From assembly GCA_020736575.1 (NCBI GenBank), contig JAGPYM010000013.1, positions 930,001-994,000 of the forward strand: 64,000 nt of DNA, given 5' to 3'. Positions 23,724 through 35,600 of the stretch are shown piece by piece; positions within the stretch are counted from its first letter, which is position 1; each line of letters starts with the position of its first letter. The notes beneath the pieces were generated by a model. That model saw nothing but the letters and a program-made list of their open reading frames with translations, ran no database searches and was not told where the DNA came from. The translations under genes were made by a program, and so were the position numbers. The stretch is from Thelonectria olida (taxonomy: Eukaryota; Ascomycota; Sordariomycetes; Hypocreales; Nectriaceae).

Positions 23724-25765
23724 TCAAGTCGCTCGCTCATCTGTACCCCTGTTGTCCAACTCGTCTCCATCCGCCGTCTCATTTGGCTTCTCTCTCTTTA
23801 AAGAACGAATGTGAGCGAAAAAGAGAAACACTGCCGTTAACAGGCTCAGCCCAGCAAATGCGATAAGAGCCTTGAACTGCAAATTGAACCCCTTTCCATA
23901 CACTTCTCCAACCCGAATCTGTTGCTCTTCACTTAGCATTGATCGAGCCAGGGCCGAAGACATCTCGATGGCTTCGATTTGCTGCGCACTTAGAAACTTG
24001 GGCAAATCTTTGTCCAACTCCGTCTGCAACAACGATCCACCGATAGCAAGCCCAATGCAGCCTCCCAGTGTGCGACCCATGTTACCCACTCCCATGGCCC
24101 CGGCGATGTCCTTTTCTTCAACCTGGACTTTGATGAGGTACATCAAAGACGGTGTCAGTAAACCGAGACTTAGACCTATCAATACCTGGTAGCCGAACTG
24201 GGCGTCTGAAATCTCGTGGGTGATGGGAAGTGTGCTGATCAGCGTGATGCCGATGACATTGAGGCAGCCTCCAAGAATTGCCAGTGCCGGTGCCCAGTAG
24301 CGATTCTTGCCAACCAAAATGCCAGAACATAGAGCTGAACAAGGCGAAACAAGTGTCAGAGGGAGCACGAGAATACCAGCCCGGGTTGCGGTCGTGTCAT
24401 TGACGTGCTGGAATCGCTGCGGTATCTGGATGACGGGGACGTAAAAGGTGAAGCCCAGCCAGAGAAGACTCCTGTTACCGTGTGTTTTCATTAGACCCTA
24501 TGCCTTTGATAGGGCGGAAAGAAAGGAGGGCTGGCAGAAACCGTACTCACAAGAATATCAGAACCGTTACGAATCTCTTCAGGAGGTGCACCGGGAAGAT
24601 GCTATCAATGCCAGTGCGGTAATAGGTCCAGGCTTCCCAAAGCGCAAAGAGAACAAGCATGACACCGCCGGTGACGAGCGTTCCAATTATCACGCCACTG
24701 TTCCATTCATACCTTTGGCCGCCCTCCTGCAAAGCAAAGATGAGCGGGATGGCCCACGCCAGGGACAGAAGCGCGCCGACAATGTCCATCATCTTCATTG
24801 AATCCTTAACCTCTTTCTTGGACTTGGGATTCGTCATGAATTTGCCCAGAATGGCAAAAACAACTGCGATTCCAGGGGCGCTATGAGAGGTTAGCAGGCC
24901 TTCCCGGAGAGATATGTAGCGTGGAAGTGAGAGCTCTAACATACTTCAACCAGAAGATCCACTGCAGAGGGTTGTTAGACATCGGTGTTCATTGACAGGG
25001 TTAGAAAAAAGACTTGCCCTCCAAGTTGTGTTATCTGATATGACTCCCCCAAGAATTGGTCCCAGCAAGCTGGCCAAGGCGAAGACGGAGCTGAGGATTC
25101 CCGTACAAATACCGAGTTTGTCAAGGGGTACAATCTGGGCCATAACGACGAAGACGAGCGAATACATGCCAGAGCCCCCGATTCCTTGGAATGCCCGGAA
25201 TATGATCCTAGAAGTTCGCGGTAAGTCTCCCGTAGACTTGAGACTGACAAGAGAGGACGACAACTTACAACTGAACCATCGTCTTGGAAACGGCACATGC
25301 AATGGAAAAAGCAAGGAAAATGAAGTTGGCCAAGAGAAGAAGAAGTTTTGTGCCAAAGGTGTCGCTCAGTTTCGACCAGATAAGAATAAATGCTGAATGA
25401 CATGTTAACAGAAAGATGCGACTCTAGACAGTTGCCCTGATCCCCAAAAGGACATACCATTGAACGTGAGGAGGTAAGCAACGACGATCCATGAGGCCTG
25501 GCTCAGGTCGTCGAGGTCATTGGAGATGTGGATGAGAGAGGTGCTGACAATGGTCGTCTCTAGTGAACACAAAAAGAGCGATAGCCATAATCTAGAAGAA
25601 AGTCGTTAGCATCATCCTCACTTATGCCCTTGGCTGCCTCGGCTCTTACCCAGAGATCACCAGGCTCAGCTGGAGGTTTCCAATGGCCTGGGGCGGCTCT
25701 GTTGAATTGGCGGTGTCGGCAGAGTCAGAGCTCGGCACTCCTGCATTGGCCGTTGTCTTTTCCAT
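23724..25765 (-). CDS. MFS drug:H+ antiporter-type transporter
   Basis: ATG 25765; about six introns and roughly 560 residues. The visible segments show the layout of a 14-helix DHA2-type exporter: LETTIVSTSLIHISNDL in helix 1, SQASWIVVAYLLT in helix 2, GIGGSGMYSLVFVVMAQIV, the antiporter motif LLGPILGGVISDNTTWRWIFWLN (joined across the intron near 24960-25015), then the long C-terminal membrane block to about 23800 and a charged cytoplasmic tail. Position between the hydrolase and the monooxygenase suggests export of, or self-protection against, the glycosylated polyketide. It shares a 1-kb divergent promoter region with the monooxygenase. Substrate is inferred from context only. Confidence 0.9.
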
Positions 25766-26803
25766 GGCTAAGATTATGAACAAATACAGAAGGATGCTAG
25801 CGAGGCGCTGCCACGAGAGTGCTGGGTTGGGTAAAACGAGGAGACGTGCTGCGGAATGAGGGCAAGCCTTGTTATCGCCCTCACTATGGGAAACTGGAGG
25901 GTCAAGGTGAAGTGCCGTACAGTAAAGCTGAAAGACTATAAGCCCAAAATTCCGCGGGAAGTTCTCAAACAGAAGGAGCAGTGTATCCCTCCCTCAAGAA
26001 ACATGGGTGAGTGCCCGGTCCGAGTGGGATCGTTTGCGTGGCGGGATGAGCCAATATCCCACATGCCGGAATGCAGAAGAGCCGGGCGAAGATCATGGGG
26101 TGATTCTACAATCTCAACAAGAATTATACTGATTTCCTGTTTGGGATGATGGAAGCGGTTCCCCGTGTATGCAAGGATTGCATACGAGCATATTGCCATG
26201 GGGGCTGTACTTCAGTCTAGATCCGTGAATGCAACGCAGACGCGTCTACGCTCTCCACTGCGCGCAGCATAGATATGGATTTGGCAAGGGAGAGGAAGAA
26301 GTACGAATGATACGATAATTTCGACTGCCTCCATTAGGGCTGACTGAGTCCAAAGTGCATGGGTCCTGATCCATCATCCCGGTCAGCCCTGTCAGAGATG
26401 GGACCCCAACGGTCCCGCAAGTACCTCTGGGTAGACGACATGTACCACTGAGACTTGGATCTTTGGGATCTCGTAGGACTCCAAGTTCACGTAGCTTGGA
26501 CGCAAGGGAGAGATGGCTTCGCCGGTCCTGCCCGAAAGTGAGACCATTTATGCGCCACTGCCCAGCCCCTACAGCATGCCAAATGACACCTGCAATGAAA
26601 ACCGTCATTACATACTCCAAAGAGGAAACAGAACATCAGCCGACTGGATTTAGGGGGCCAAGTTGGTGTATACGTACCCAGTTCATATCATATGGGCGTA
26701 TGTAAGGCCCAGCTTGGTTAGGAATTCATAAGGGAGGCGTAGCTTACTAGCACTACAGTCTCTTTATCCACTCGTATCATCCACATCATTCATCTCATTC
26801 ATC
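25766..26803. promoter_or_regulatory. Bidirectional promoter region between MFS and FAD monooxygenase
   Basis: These 1,038 bases lie between divergent starts. Several CCG/CGG triplets occur (for example near 26018 and 26064) but I could not identify a motif clearly shared with the PKS/GT intergenic region. Short open frames on both strands have no recognisable domain. Confidence 0.4.
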
Positions 26804-28234
26804 ATGGCTCTCAGCGAGAAATCAGAGGAGCCCAAACCAAAGCAGGTCTTGCGTGTTGCCATTATCGGCGCCGGAGTTGGAGGACTCGTCCTCGCCCAGC
26901 TACTCAGAAACAACCCCAATTTCAGTGTCACAGTCTATGAGCGAGGCTCCAAAGAAGAGGGCGTAAGCTCTCTCACAGGTTTCCGCATCCTCCTGTCCAA
27001 AGAAATGCTGGCGGCTTTGCGGTTTCGACTCCCACCCACGGTGACAGACCTGCTAGAAAAATCGGTTGGCATTCAGCCCCCAGGCGGACAAAGCATTGCC
27101 CTGCTAGACGAGAAGGGAGACGTCAAGCTGGGGCTCACCCCAAAAGACTTTCGTGACGCCAGTTCCGTGTCAAGATGGAAGCTTAGAGCTGCATTGCTTG
27201 AGGGCCTTGATGACACTATTCATTGGCAAACCGAGTATCAGAGCTATGAAAGTCGTGACGGCGTCGTGAGGCTGACGTTCAAGGACAAGGATGCTGAAGA
27301 GTGTGATATTCTCGTCGGCGCAGATGGTGCCGGTAGCAAAGTCAGGAAGCAGCTTCTTCCAGACTCTAAGAGGGATACACTAGGCATCACTGTGCTCTAT
27401 TTCAAGATGCCACTCACGCGTGAAACCGAATTGATGATGCCGTACGGCTCTGGATGCATGGTGAGCCAGAAAACACATCTAATACTCTACGTGATCCGGT
27501 TTCGCTAATCACCCTTTCAGGTCATGGCTCCTCGTAGCTCCATGGTGGTATCATACTACAAAGACAAGGCTGAGCCTTACGGGCCTTACGAGCTTCGGTC
27601 CGTCGACGCCCAGGACTCCTATCTCATGTGTGGCCTGGGTTGCTACACTGACGACTTCATCCGCAAGGGCAAGCACGCCGATGACATGACCTCAGAAGAG
27701 TTGAAAGAGTACTGGATGGATCGGACCAAGACTTGGCACCCCCTCTTCCGCTCACTAATTGGACTCGCCATTCCCGAGACTATCTACGTCTCTCATGTCA
27801 AAACGCAACATAAGATGAAGCCTTGGAAATGCACCAATATCACACTTCTAGGTGACGCCGCACACAGGTGAGTTACATGCCGCAATCTGGCTATTCTCCC
27901 CAAAAACCCTCGAGAGTCGAGACTGACCAAATTCCTTTACCTCAGCATGACACCATACCTCGGTAAGGGAGCTACGTCGGCCATCGCTGATGCGCTTTCT
28001 CTCGCGGAACATCTCGAGAAATTGACCCCTGGCAACAAGGCAGAGCTATCCGGTATACTTGATGATTACACCGCGGGCATGCTGAAGTCGGGCTTCAAGA
28101 TGGCCAAGATGAGCAAAATTGTCCACAATGTGGTCTTTATGGGCTCGAATCCCTTCAAAGCCAGGTTTCGGAATGCTCTTTTGCGCACGATGGGTGTGTT
28201 CATTGGTAGCAAGGACGGCTCAAGAATTGCTTAG
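26804..28234 (+). CDS. FAD-dependent class A monooxygenase
   Basis: ATG 26804; introns near 27460-27521 and 27868-27945 join SGCM to VMAPRSS and LLGDAAH to SMTPYLGKGA. The product is about 430 residues. Three hallmark motifs of the PHBH-type flavoprotein fold are present: the dinucleotide-binding IIGAGVGGLVLAQLL, the DG motif ILVGADGAGSKVR and the GD motif LLGDAAHSMTPYLGKGA. There is no signal peptide, so a soluble cytosolic enzyme is expected, using NADPH, FAD and O2 to hydroxylate or epoxidise a substrate. As the last member of the cluster it is the only dedicated oxidase here, there being no P450 in the block. The substrate is inferred to be the polyketide or its aglycone. Confidence 0.9.
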
Positions 28235-29453
28235 CAGCACAACTTGCATGGTCTATGCTGATTGATTTCTGTGTTTGGATTCCACAGAAGATGCCCACTT
28301 TCATTTGTCTGAAGTTTGAATACCATCATTTATACTGCACATCTCTCATGTCTATACCCCTCTTAATCTACTCCATTTGTTTTTTTTTATTCGATGTATT
28401 ATCGATTAGATACACGATGACTTGAAATGGCCTGAAGGTTACGTAACCGGCCAGCCTGAGGTCACCTAGGGCTCAGACCTCAAGAAGTAATCAATATGGA
28501 AGTCATACCTAAATGGATTTTATCTCCAACTTTTCCTTTGGATGGGATCTAAGTTGACGATTGGGTTTTTAGAAGCGCCGCCTTTAAAGCGGAGTGCGTT
28601 CTTTCAGTTAACTAGATATTTTGTTTACCTATGTTGTCCAATTCGATGGCAGACTAAGTACCTATATATGAATCCAGGTACGTACAAAAGCTCTCCGAGT
28701 TGGCTTGTTTCTTCGAAACGTCTTTACTCTCGCAGCTATAGGTTCTTGATAACTCTCAATGGACAGGACGAATGTGACTACATAAGTCACCCCCATAGAC
28801 GGCTCAGCCCTCGTAGGTAACACTTTCTTACCCTGTATCAATTACGCCTACCAATGGGCGAACTGAGATTTCCGCAACATTGTAATATTATTGTATCGGC
28901 CCCTTTGCGGATAACTAAATTATGTATTATGACGGAATTAACTACTTTCTGTATGGAGTTGGAAGAGGTGTGATCAACGGCCAGTATGCTAGCAACAGTC
29001 GCAGTGATGACGGACTTAAATACGGCGCACTTCTCTACCGTTTGTCTGCTAGAGCTCTTCATGCGTCGACTTTTTGTCTGACTTTCCTTTGGTTTATCTG
29101 GAAAAGGCTAGCATTCAAATACAAATTTGCTCAACACTGTACTTCAACATGTCACACGCATAGACATCTTCGTTGAATAGACACAAGCACTCCCTTCGGG
29201 AGCACAACTTAATATGTAATGGTACGCTACAAGTGCCGCAGCATAACTATAAGTACAAGAGAATGTAAAAAACCGCTCAAACGGCATCTCAGAGGTTGGC
29301 GGACTGCGAACTTTACCCAAAATCTTCCTTGATGTTCTTTGCGGTGCAGTTTGGACCGTTGCTTGTTTGCTTCAGAATAGTACGCAATCCTACTGTGCAA
29401 GACAAGGCAAACCGGTTCTAGGGAGGTTAATTAAACTCCGTGGGGCTCGATGA
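28235..29453. other. Intergenic region, no gene seen
   Basis: About 1.2 kb separates the end of the metabolite cluster from the CAZyme pair. It is somewhat AT-rich (for example 28360-28400). No open frame has recognisable domains. Confidence 0.5.
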
Positions 29454-30482
29454 TTAATTCAAACGGCCGAATTTGGCAGATCTCTTGCTGTGCGAACTGT
29501 AACTAAGTTGGACTGAGCTTTCAGGCGTGGCAGACGCAACGGTGGAGCTGGTGGACGAAGATTTGGAAGACGAAGAGTCTGAAGCTGAAGACGACGTGCT
29601 ACCGCCGCTCCAAACGTCATCACCAATGGGCGTGTCCAGAATGTCCGTCTGGACTTCCTCGGCGGTGGCCGTCCAGAGGTTAAGGCCGTTCCAGAGCGTC
29701 ATGGAGTCGTCGTAGATACCCGGGATCTGATACGTGATGCTCGGCGAACCGCTGCCCGAGCCGGTGACCTTGACCTGGGCACAGCTATGTACTTGGTCAG
29801 ATTCATGTCCGTCCGAGTGAAGGGTCACAAATTGACTCACCTGTAGAAGAACTCGGCTTCGTTGTTCTGCGCGCCATGGAGACCGACGTGCTCGGCACGG
29901 ACGAGGTACTCTCCAGCGGGAGTGTCGGTAGGGATCTTAAATTCGAACTGCGACATGCCGTATGCACACCAAGCCGTCTTGGTCAGATCGCCAGTTTGAT
30001 CGCAAAGGGTCGTCTCCCAGATCTTGAACCAATCGCCGTCACCCTCGTACTCCTGAACGTTGCCAGTGGGCGCCTTGGACATGTCTGGAGTGAGTGATGA
30101 AGTTAGTATGCAACATCCAGGTGCTTTGAATGGGTGAAATGGCCACCGTACAAACTTGGCCAGGTCCAGGGTGAGCAATAGTGCCATCATAAAACAGCTT
30201 CATAGCGATGGTGTCACCAGCAGCGACCTCGGCGACGTCGGTGTTTGCTGCATTGCTGAAAGACCCCAAGTTGCAGCGGAAGTCGCTGTCACTGGGAGTC
30301 AGGTTGTCGAAGGTGTTGGTGAACTTGGTCGGCATGTAGCACTCGGATCGAGTAGTCTGGCGGATGTATTGCCAGTCATCTGACGCGACGCCGTTCAGAA
30401 CAAGCTTGCTGAAGATGTAGTGGGCTGAAGCCGAACGAGCCAAGGCGGCGACGGCGGTAAGAAAGACGGCGGAGTGCTTCAT
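29454..30482 (-). CDS. AA9 lytic polysaccharide monooxygenase
   Basis: ATG 30482 begins a 20-residue signal peptide (MKHSAVFLTAVAALARSASA); cleavage leaves His as residue 1 (HYIFSKLVLNG), the copper-brace histidine. The second copper His is in GTIAHPGPGQVYMSK, spanning intron 1 (about 30082-30147). The axial-side segment is seen near HVGLHGAQNN and the QFEFKIPTDTPAGEYLVRAEHV strand typical of AA9. Intron 2 (about 29786-29842) joins FFYS to CAQVKVTGSGSG. The C-terminus adds a Ser/Thr-rich tail (from about 29625) with no cellulose-binding module. The enzyme is secreted and oxidatively cleaves cellulose or related glucans. It neighbours a GH62 gene on the same strand, suggesting shared induction by plant cell wall. 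Confidence 0.93.
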
Positions 30483-31388
30483 CTTGACGGCGAGAGTTGA
30501 ATTTGATGCAGGCACAATGGAATAGGGACGCTGAACACGATAGGTAAAGAACGATAAAAGCCTACTCTAGGTAGAAGAAAGAATAATAATAAAGGGCTAC
30601 ACCGGGTAGGATGAAAAAGAAGAAACTAGAGAGAATGTTGCTGCGGCTGAGATGTCATTCTCAAGTTGCAAACAGTCATCAGTATATATACCTACATTCT
30701 ATGAGTGTGAATTGATATCCAGTGCCATTGGTGTTGTACTTTTGTTGTACTTTTGTGTGCCTGCTTGTGACTACCGTCTCATGGCAGTGGAAACGTTACG
30801 CAGGCTGCATCCTAGGAACCCATAAGTAATAAGTTGAGTGTTTCAAACGAATCCGTGCGCTAGATGAGCGTATGATGCTCTTCCAGGATGAGTCCGTAGG
30901 GCACAAGACGCGCTTATGGGTTTCAAAATCTGCATTTCTGCCCCTCCATCGGTGTCTGATATATCAACATCTCTTGCAGTGATATATGTACTTCACACAG
31001 AGCAGTCTACATCACAAATGTCGTGATGGTTTTCAACACCATCTATGCATGACCAGCCCTTGAAGCTAGCGTTTCAGTTTGCCTAAGCGATAAACGAGGC
31101 TCGGCCGTTCCACCTATTTCCCTATTAGCCGAATTTACCTCAAAATGCATGCAATTAAGATTTCTTCACAGGAACAGTGTAATGGCTCAGTTCATGGCAT
31201 GGCGATTAACATTTTGCCTCACCTGACCTAGACTCATATCATATAGATAGGCGGCAGAGGAACACGTGGAAAGCAAGAAAAGTACAGTCTTATTCAAAAT
31301 ATCTCACTTTAGAATCAAATCAACTGCCCAGCAGCTTGACAGCAGCTCATCTCAATGACAAACACCGATCAGGGCATGCGGATGCAGG
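30483..31388. promoter_or_regulatory. Upstream region of the LPMO gene
   Basis: This 0.9-kb stretch holds the LPMO promoter and the GH62 3' region. A TATA-like gtatatata lies at 30682-30690, about 200 bases upstream of the ATG. A single GGCTAA hexamer (minus strand, 31125-31130) matches the XlnR/Xyr1 consensus, though one copy may be chance. Confidence 0.4.
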
Positions 31389-32357
31389 CTAGGACTTCAA
31401 GGTCAACACACCAGGGCGATAAGGCAAGAGGCCGTAGTCGCCACTGGAACTCGGGGATCGTCCTTGGTAGAGCAACTGTAGGTTGCAGGGATCAACAGTC
31501 ATTGTCTGGTCCGGGTTGCTGCGAATCAGATCGCCATGGCTGATGTCGTTGGTCCAGGTCGCACCGCTGTTGGCCTTGCCGGCAAAGGGCTTGCTCTCGG
31601 TTGCGGCCTGCGCCGTCCACGAACCGCCCAGGCTGGTGGCTGTGAAGGAGCGGAAGTATCGTCCATTGGCTCCGATCGCCTCGACAATCATGAGATACTT
31701 GTTCTGCCCGTCGACAGTGTACACCTGGACTGCTTCGAACAGGTTGTTGGACGTGTCACTCAGGACTACCTCTGACGTCGAGCCGAAGCTGCCGGGGAAG
31801 TTTCCAATGGCCATGCTCGACCGGTAGATTTTGCCATTATCTCCTGCAAAGAACAGGTACATCTTGCTACTGTCGCCGATGAGTGTCTGGTCGATGGGCC
31901 CGGTGCTGGAGCCAGAGATGCTCCCGGAGAAGAGAGGCTGAGCCGATGACCAGCCATTCGCCTTGCTGGGATCGCTCGAGGTCCGGTAAACAAAAGCAGT
32001 TGCGCCCCATTGATAAGCGAGAACCCAAATGCTCTTGGGTCTGAAGTAGAAGAGCGTAGGAGCGACAGCGGACGAAGTCATAGCGGTCTGGGTGGCCGAG
32101 CCCATCGAAGACCAATCGGAGAAGAGGCCGAAGTTCATCGAGCCCCAGGTTGATCCCGAATCGTGGGTCGTCCCGTAAACAAGATGTTTACCATTGTACA
32201 TGACGTGGGTGAAGTCTTTGAGCGCAACCCAGCCCGACTTTGGCTGCGCCAAGGCGCCAGTCGATGACCAACTGTAGGTCGACGGAAGACTGCACGTCGC
32301 CGCCGAGACGCCCACGGCAGACAAGATGGCGGTGGTGATAGTCTGGAGGAATTTCAT
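31389..32357 (-). CDS. GH62 alpha-L-arabinofuranosidase, secreted
   Basis: Single-exon gene of 322 residues. I start at the second in-frame ATG (32357) because it begins a good signal peptide ([19 protein letters not shown]) before [13 protein letters not shown]; an upstream ATG at 32423 would bury that signal. The mature protein has the GH62 landmarks: [20 protein letters not shown] (with the catalytic-base Asp), [46 protein letters not shown] (with the acid Glu) and [27 protein letters not shown]. The length is that of a catalytic domain alone, with no CBM. GH62 enzymes remove arabinose side chains from arabinoxylan, which fits the neighbouring LPMO in plant-polymer breakdown. A TATA-like ctatatac lies about 92 bases upstream. 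Confidence 0.95.
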   Translation of the reverse strand: MKFLQTITTAILSAVGVSAATCSLPSTYSWSSTGALAQPKSGWVALKDFTHVMYNGKHLVYGTTHDSGSTWGSMNFGLFSDWSSMGSATQTAMTSSAVAPTLFYFRPKSIWVLAYQWGATAFVYRTSSDPSKANGWSSAQPLFSGSISGSSTGPIDQTLIGDSSKMYLFFAGDNGKIYRSSMAIGNFPGSFGSTSEVVLSDTSNNLFEAVQVYTVDGQNKYLMIVEAIGANGRYFRSFTATSLGGSWTAQAATESKPFAGKANSGATWTNDISHGDLIRSNPDQTMTVDPCNLQLLYQGRSPSSSGDYGLLPYRPGVLTLKS

Positions 32358-33083
32358 TTTGATCGTCTTTCTCACGAGCCGAGGCGGAAAGGAACAAGCT
32401 GAGGATGCACAAATTTGAAACACGGAATTGAGGCCAAGGACGCTAGATCTATATACAGCCTCCTGAGTTCTACGGCTTGGTCAATGGCCATCCATTTGTA
32501 GCAGTCAATGGAAGGGAAACAAAAGTACAATTTTCCGGCCGGTAAAGCTTAGTCGTTGTTTCAACAGGGGCTAACGTACGATCGAACAAGGGGATATTGT
32601 CTGCTCAATGTTTCTGCTCCACATTGCAGGGATCAGCGTAGCAGATGCACCTGTACCATACCCCTAGCAGGCATGACACGACGCTCCGGTGCTTGTTTGA
32701 GATGCTCCCGTCTCCGAATTTAGTTGGATGTGATTTCGTATTCAGGCAAAAGTCCACCAAGTCTCAATTATAGTCTTCCTTCTGGGTCCACCGACACTGA
32801 GACACGCTAAATCGTCTGCCGCTCTACCGAACAATGTTCCGATTGCTGGAAAGCAATGATCCCGGCATTTATTCAGGACTATCAAGTCCTCCTGGACCTG
32901 GTAACATCCAATGGTGATTAAAAACTTGGTGTGTATGGTTTTGGCATGATTTGGCTGGGTGTGCGGACTGTATTTCGGTCCGTATTAACCATGCGAGCGA
33001 GGACAACAAGAACTCATTTTCGGATCGTTAAGAATTCATGTCAGGCCATTTATTGCTACTCTCACCCATCCTCCTTTCTTCAA
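32358..33083. promoter_or_regulatory. Upstream region of the GH62 gene
   Basis: It contains a TATA-like element at 32449-32456 (minus-strand gtatatag) and one GGCTAA hexamer at 32569-32574 matching the XlnR/Xyr1 consensus. No gene is seen. Confidence 0.4.
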
Positions 33084-35600
33084 TCAAACGATGCCCTCTG
33101 AGGAGACGTTGGAGACTGCAATCTCTTGAACATGGACCTGGGCAAGCTTCTCTGACTTGGCAACCTGTTTAGGCGGGGAAGTCTTAACGCCATCCAAGAA
33201 AAGCGTATCGAGAACATCGTTGGAAAATGTCCTTTTAATGTCCCCAAGTGTCCAGCCATGCTTCTTGCCAATAGCTGACATCAGGCTCTGGAACTCCGCA
33301 ATTTCCTTCTTATAGCAATCCTTGGTGAGCGTCTCCATCCAAGGCCTACCATTCACCTTGTAACTGTACCACTCTTTTGCCCAGTGCGGCTTCACGACAA
33401 CAGGCTTTCCATCGTTGTCCTTGTAGCTCGTCCATTTGTCCAAGACTTGCTGAGCATACGGCTCCCAGATGTTCTTGGGCTCGGCGGCCACAGCGTGCAG
33501 TGTCAGAATGCCAATTGCACACGTGCCGAGCTGGTTCCCTCGCTGCGGTGCCAATGTCACGTCGCTGGAGCCCATGATGCGCATCTCTAAAGGCATGCGC
33601 ATGGGAGAAGTCTTGTGGTTGGCATAGCAGGTCTTGATGACATCCCACCAAGCACGGCGGACGTTGGTATAGTCACGCTCGTTGGTGGTGCCTTTCTTTG
33701 CGTGAAGCTGACATGCACGTTAGCGATTTGACTGGCCTCACGATGATTTCCAGCAATATACTTACGGGCATCTCAGCCTCCAAGTTTCGAACTCGGATAT
33801 TTTGAACACCTCGCTGGAAATGAAGAGCGTTTGGTAGTAGGGTACGGATTGGCTTTTGGCCTGGCTTGACCTCGTCAAAGTTCTTCACCGCCAACCAAGC
33901 TGAAAATCATTTATGAGCTTACTTCAGAATGCGGGATAGTGACAGGAACTTACATAGAATGACCGTTTGCATCTTGGGCGCGAGCTGCAGCGCATGGATG
34001 TGCTGTCCCGCAACCTGAGCCATGTTCATTGCCGCTGTGCTGGCGACCTGATATAACGTCTTGGCGTGACTCGGATATTCGACGACGTCCTTGGTACTGC
34101 TATCAGTCTTCCATGTGTTCACCCACACCTGCTGCGAGTAAGGGAACCAGAACCATTCGGCATAGAAGTCCTCGTTTGCGCGGCGCTCAAACTCGCGTAC
34201 GGCATTCTGCTTCTCTTCCGGTGTACGAGACTTCCAGAGAGCGGGGGGAATATCCGAATCCTTCATCTCGGGAGGGGGTGGAATAGCGTCGATGACAGGC
34301 AGCTTGGCCGGACGCATGACAGCTGTGCACATGGCATCGCATTCGAAAGTGATGAATGTCACGACACCAAGAAGCCCAAAGCAACCGCTGGCCGCCTTGA
34401 GTAGATCTTTGTCACCCATGTTCACAAACTTCTTCTCACCATTGACGTCGATATAGTCAATCCGTCGCACAAGATCGCTCAACGTAGGGTTGTTGATGCC
34501 CGCACCATGGCTAACGAAAGGTCAGTCCTGAATCGATAGTCGGGCCCGTGGCACTCACCAAATAGTGGCATTGCTGCCACCAAACGTGATCTCGACTTCG
34601 ATAATGTTCATTGGCAAGGTGACGTGACCCGTGTCGATGCACCAGCGCCGGAACTTCTCGTTGGTAGTGGCTGTGCCGACCTGAACATACTTCTTGCCAC
34701 CCTTGAGAGCGGGAGCGCCGACGTAGCTTGCATCTTTGATCTCTTGAATGTCGTTGAGCTCTGTATCTTTGGGCTGAAAGAGGTTTGTTGGCACCGAAGT
34801 CAGATTTGGAAGTCTGCTTGCGTTGGTCTCGGTTAAAGTCGAGATGAGAACATCGCCATTGGTCGATTGGCCGCTTTTATTATTTCTTCCAAAGACTGGC
34901 GACCAAGAGTGGCCTAGGAATGGTTAGAAGCGTAATGGGAGGTCGCGGGAAAGTAGACACTCACGGAAACCTGCCACGCGGACACCCTTATTATGCGCGA
35001 CAGCATCGCGGACGATGGCTTGGATCTCTGCGACTGTCTCGGGGTAGTAGGTGACGGTAGGGGTGTTCTTGACCGTTCGACCCCAATTTTCGAATGTCCT
35101 GTTCTTCGCGTCTTGGCCCTGCCAAAGTCAGCCATCTTGACTGAGCCGATAGTTATTTTACTCACTGTAGCTTTGACTGGAGCTGCCATCATAGAGAAGC
35201 TGACATTTGAAGCTTGGAGGGCTTCGGCGTGAACATCGCTGCTGGAGATTCCGGGGGACTCGGTGGCAGTCTCTGCAAGAGCCTTGCCCGCTTCTTCAGC
35301 ACCCTTCTCGCCGCTGATGAATGACCGAAGAATCTCCCGTGTGTCATCTGGAAACTGTGCCATTACACCCTCAAAGACTTCAGTGTGCTTGGAATCTCTG
35401 AAGACCTCGAGGATTCTGCGGTGGAAGTCCTCCTTGGTGACGTCGACCTCCTCATTGTACCAGTCGTCAATGAGTTCATCCAGCTTAGGCAATTCTTCAT
35501 ATTCAAGGCCCGTATCATCTTCTCTGACAAGGCTGCCCAGCTCCTTGATTTTCTCCTCCAACGTCTTGGCTGACTCTGGGGTCGTGGTAGAAGCGTCCAT
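33084..35600 (-). CDS. FAD-linked oxidase (VAO fold, ALO-type C-terminus) with acidic N-terminal extension
   Basis: ATG 35600; about six introns; roughly 700 residues. The first 130 or so residues are acidic and helical (EEKIKELGSLVREDDTGLEY, DDWYNEEVDVTKEDFHRRIL), unlike an oxidase. The FAD-binding_4 domain follows: YYPETVAEIQAIVRDAV, VRVAGFRHSWSPVFG, GTATTNEKFRRWC, CHGAGINNPTLSDLVRRI and GCFGLLGVVTFITFEC. The C-terminal half contains the ALO-like block (RRAWWDVIKTCYANH, MRMPLEMRIMGSSDV, GNQLGTC). The enzyme should oxidise an aldonolactone, sugar or related alcohol with O2 as acceptor. It lacks a signal peptide, so an intracellular location is likely despite the CAZyme neighbours. The substrate cannot be read from sequence. 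Confidence 0.85.
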
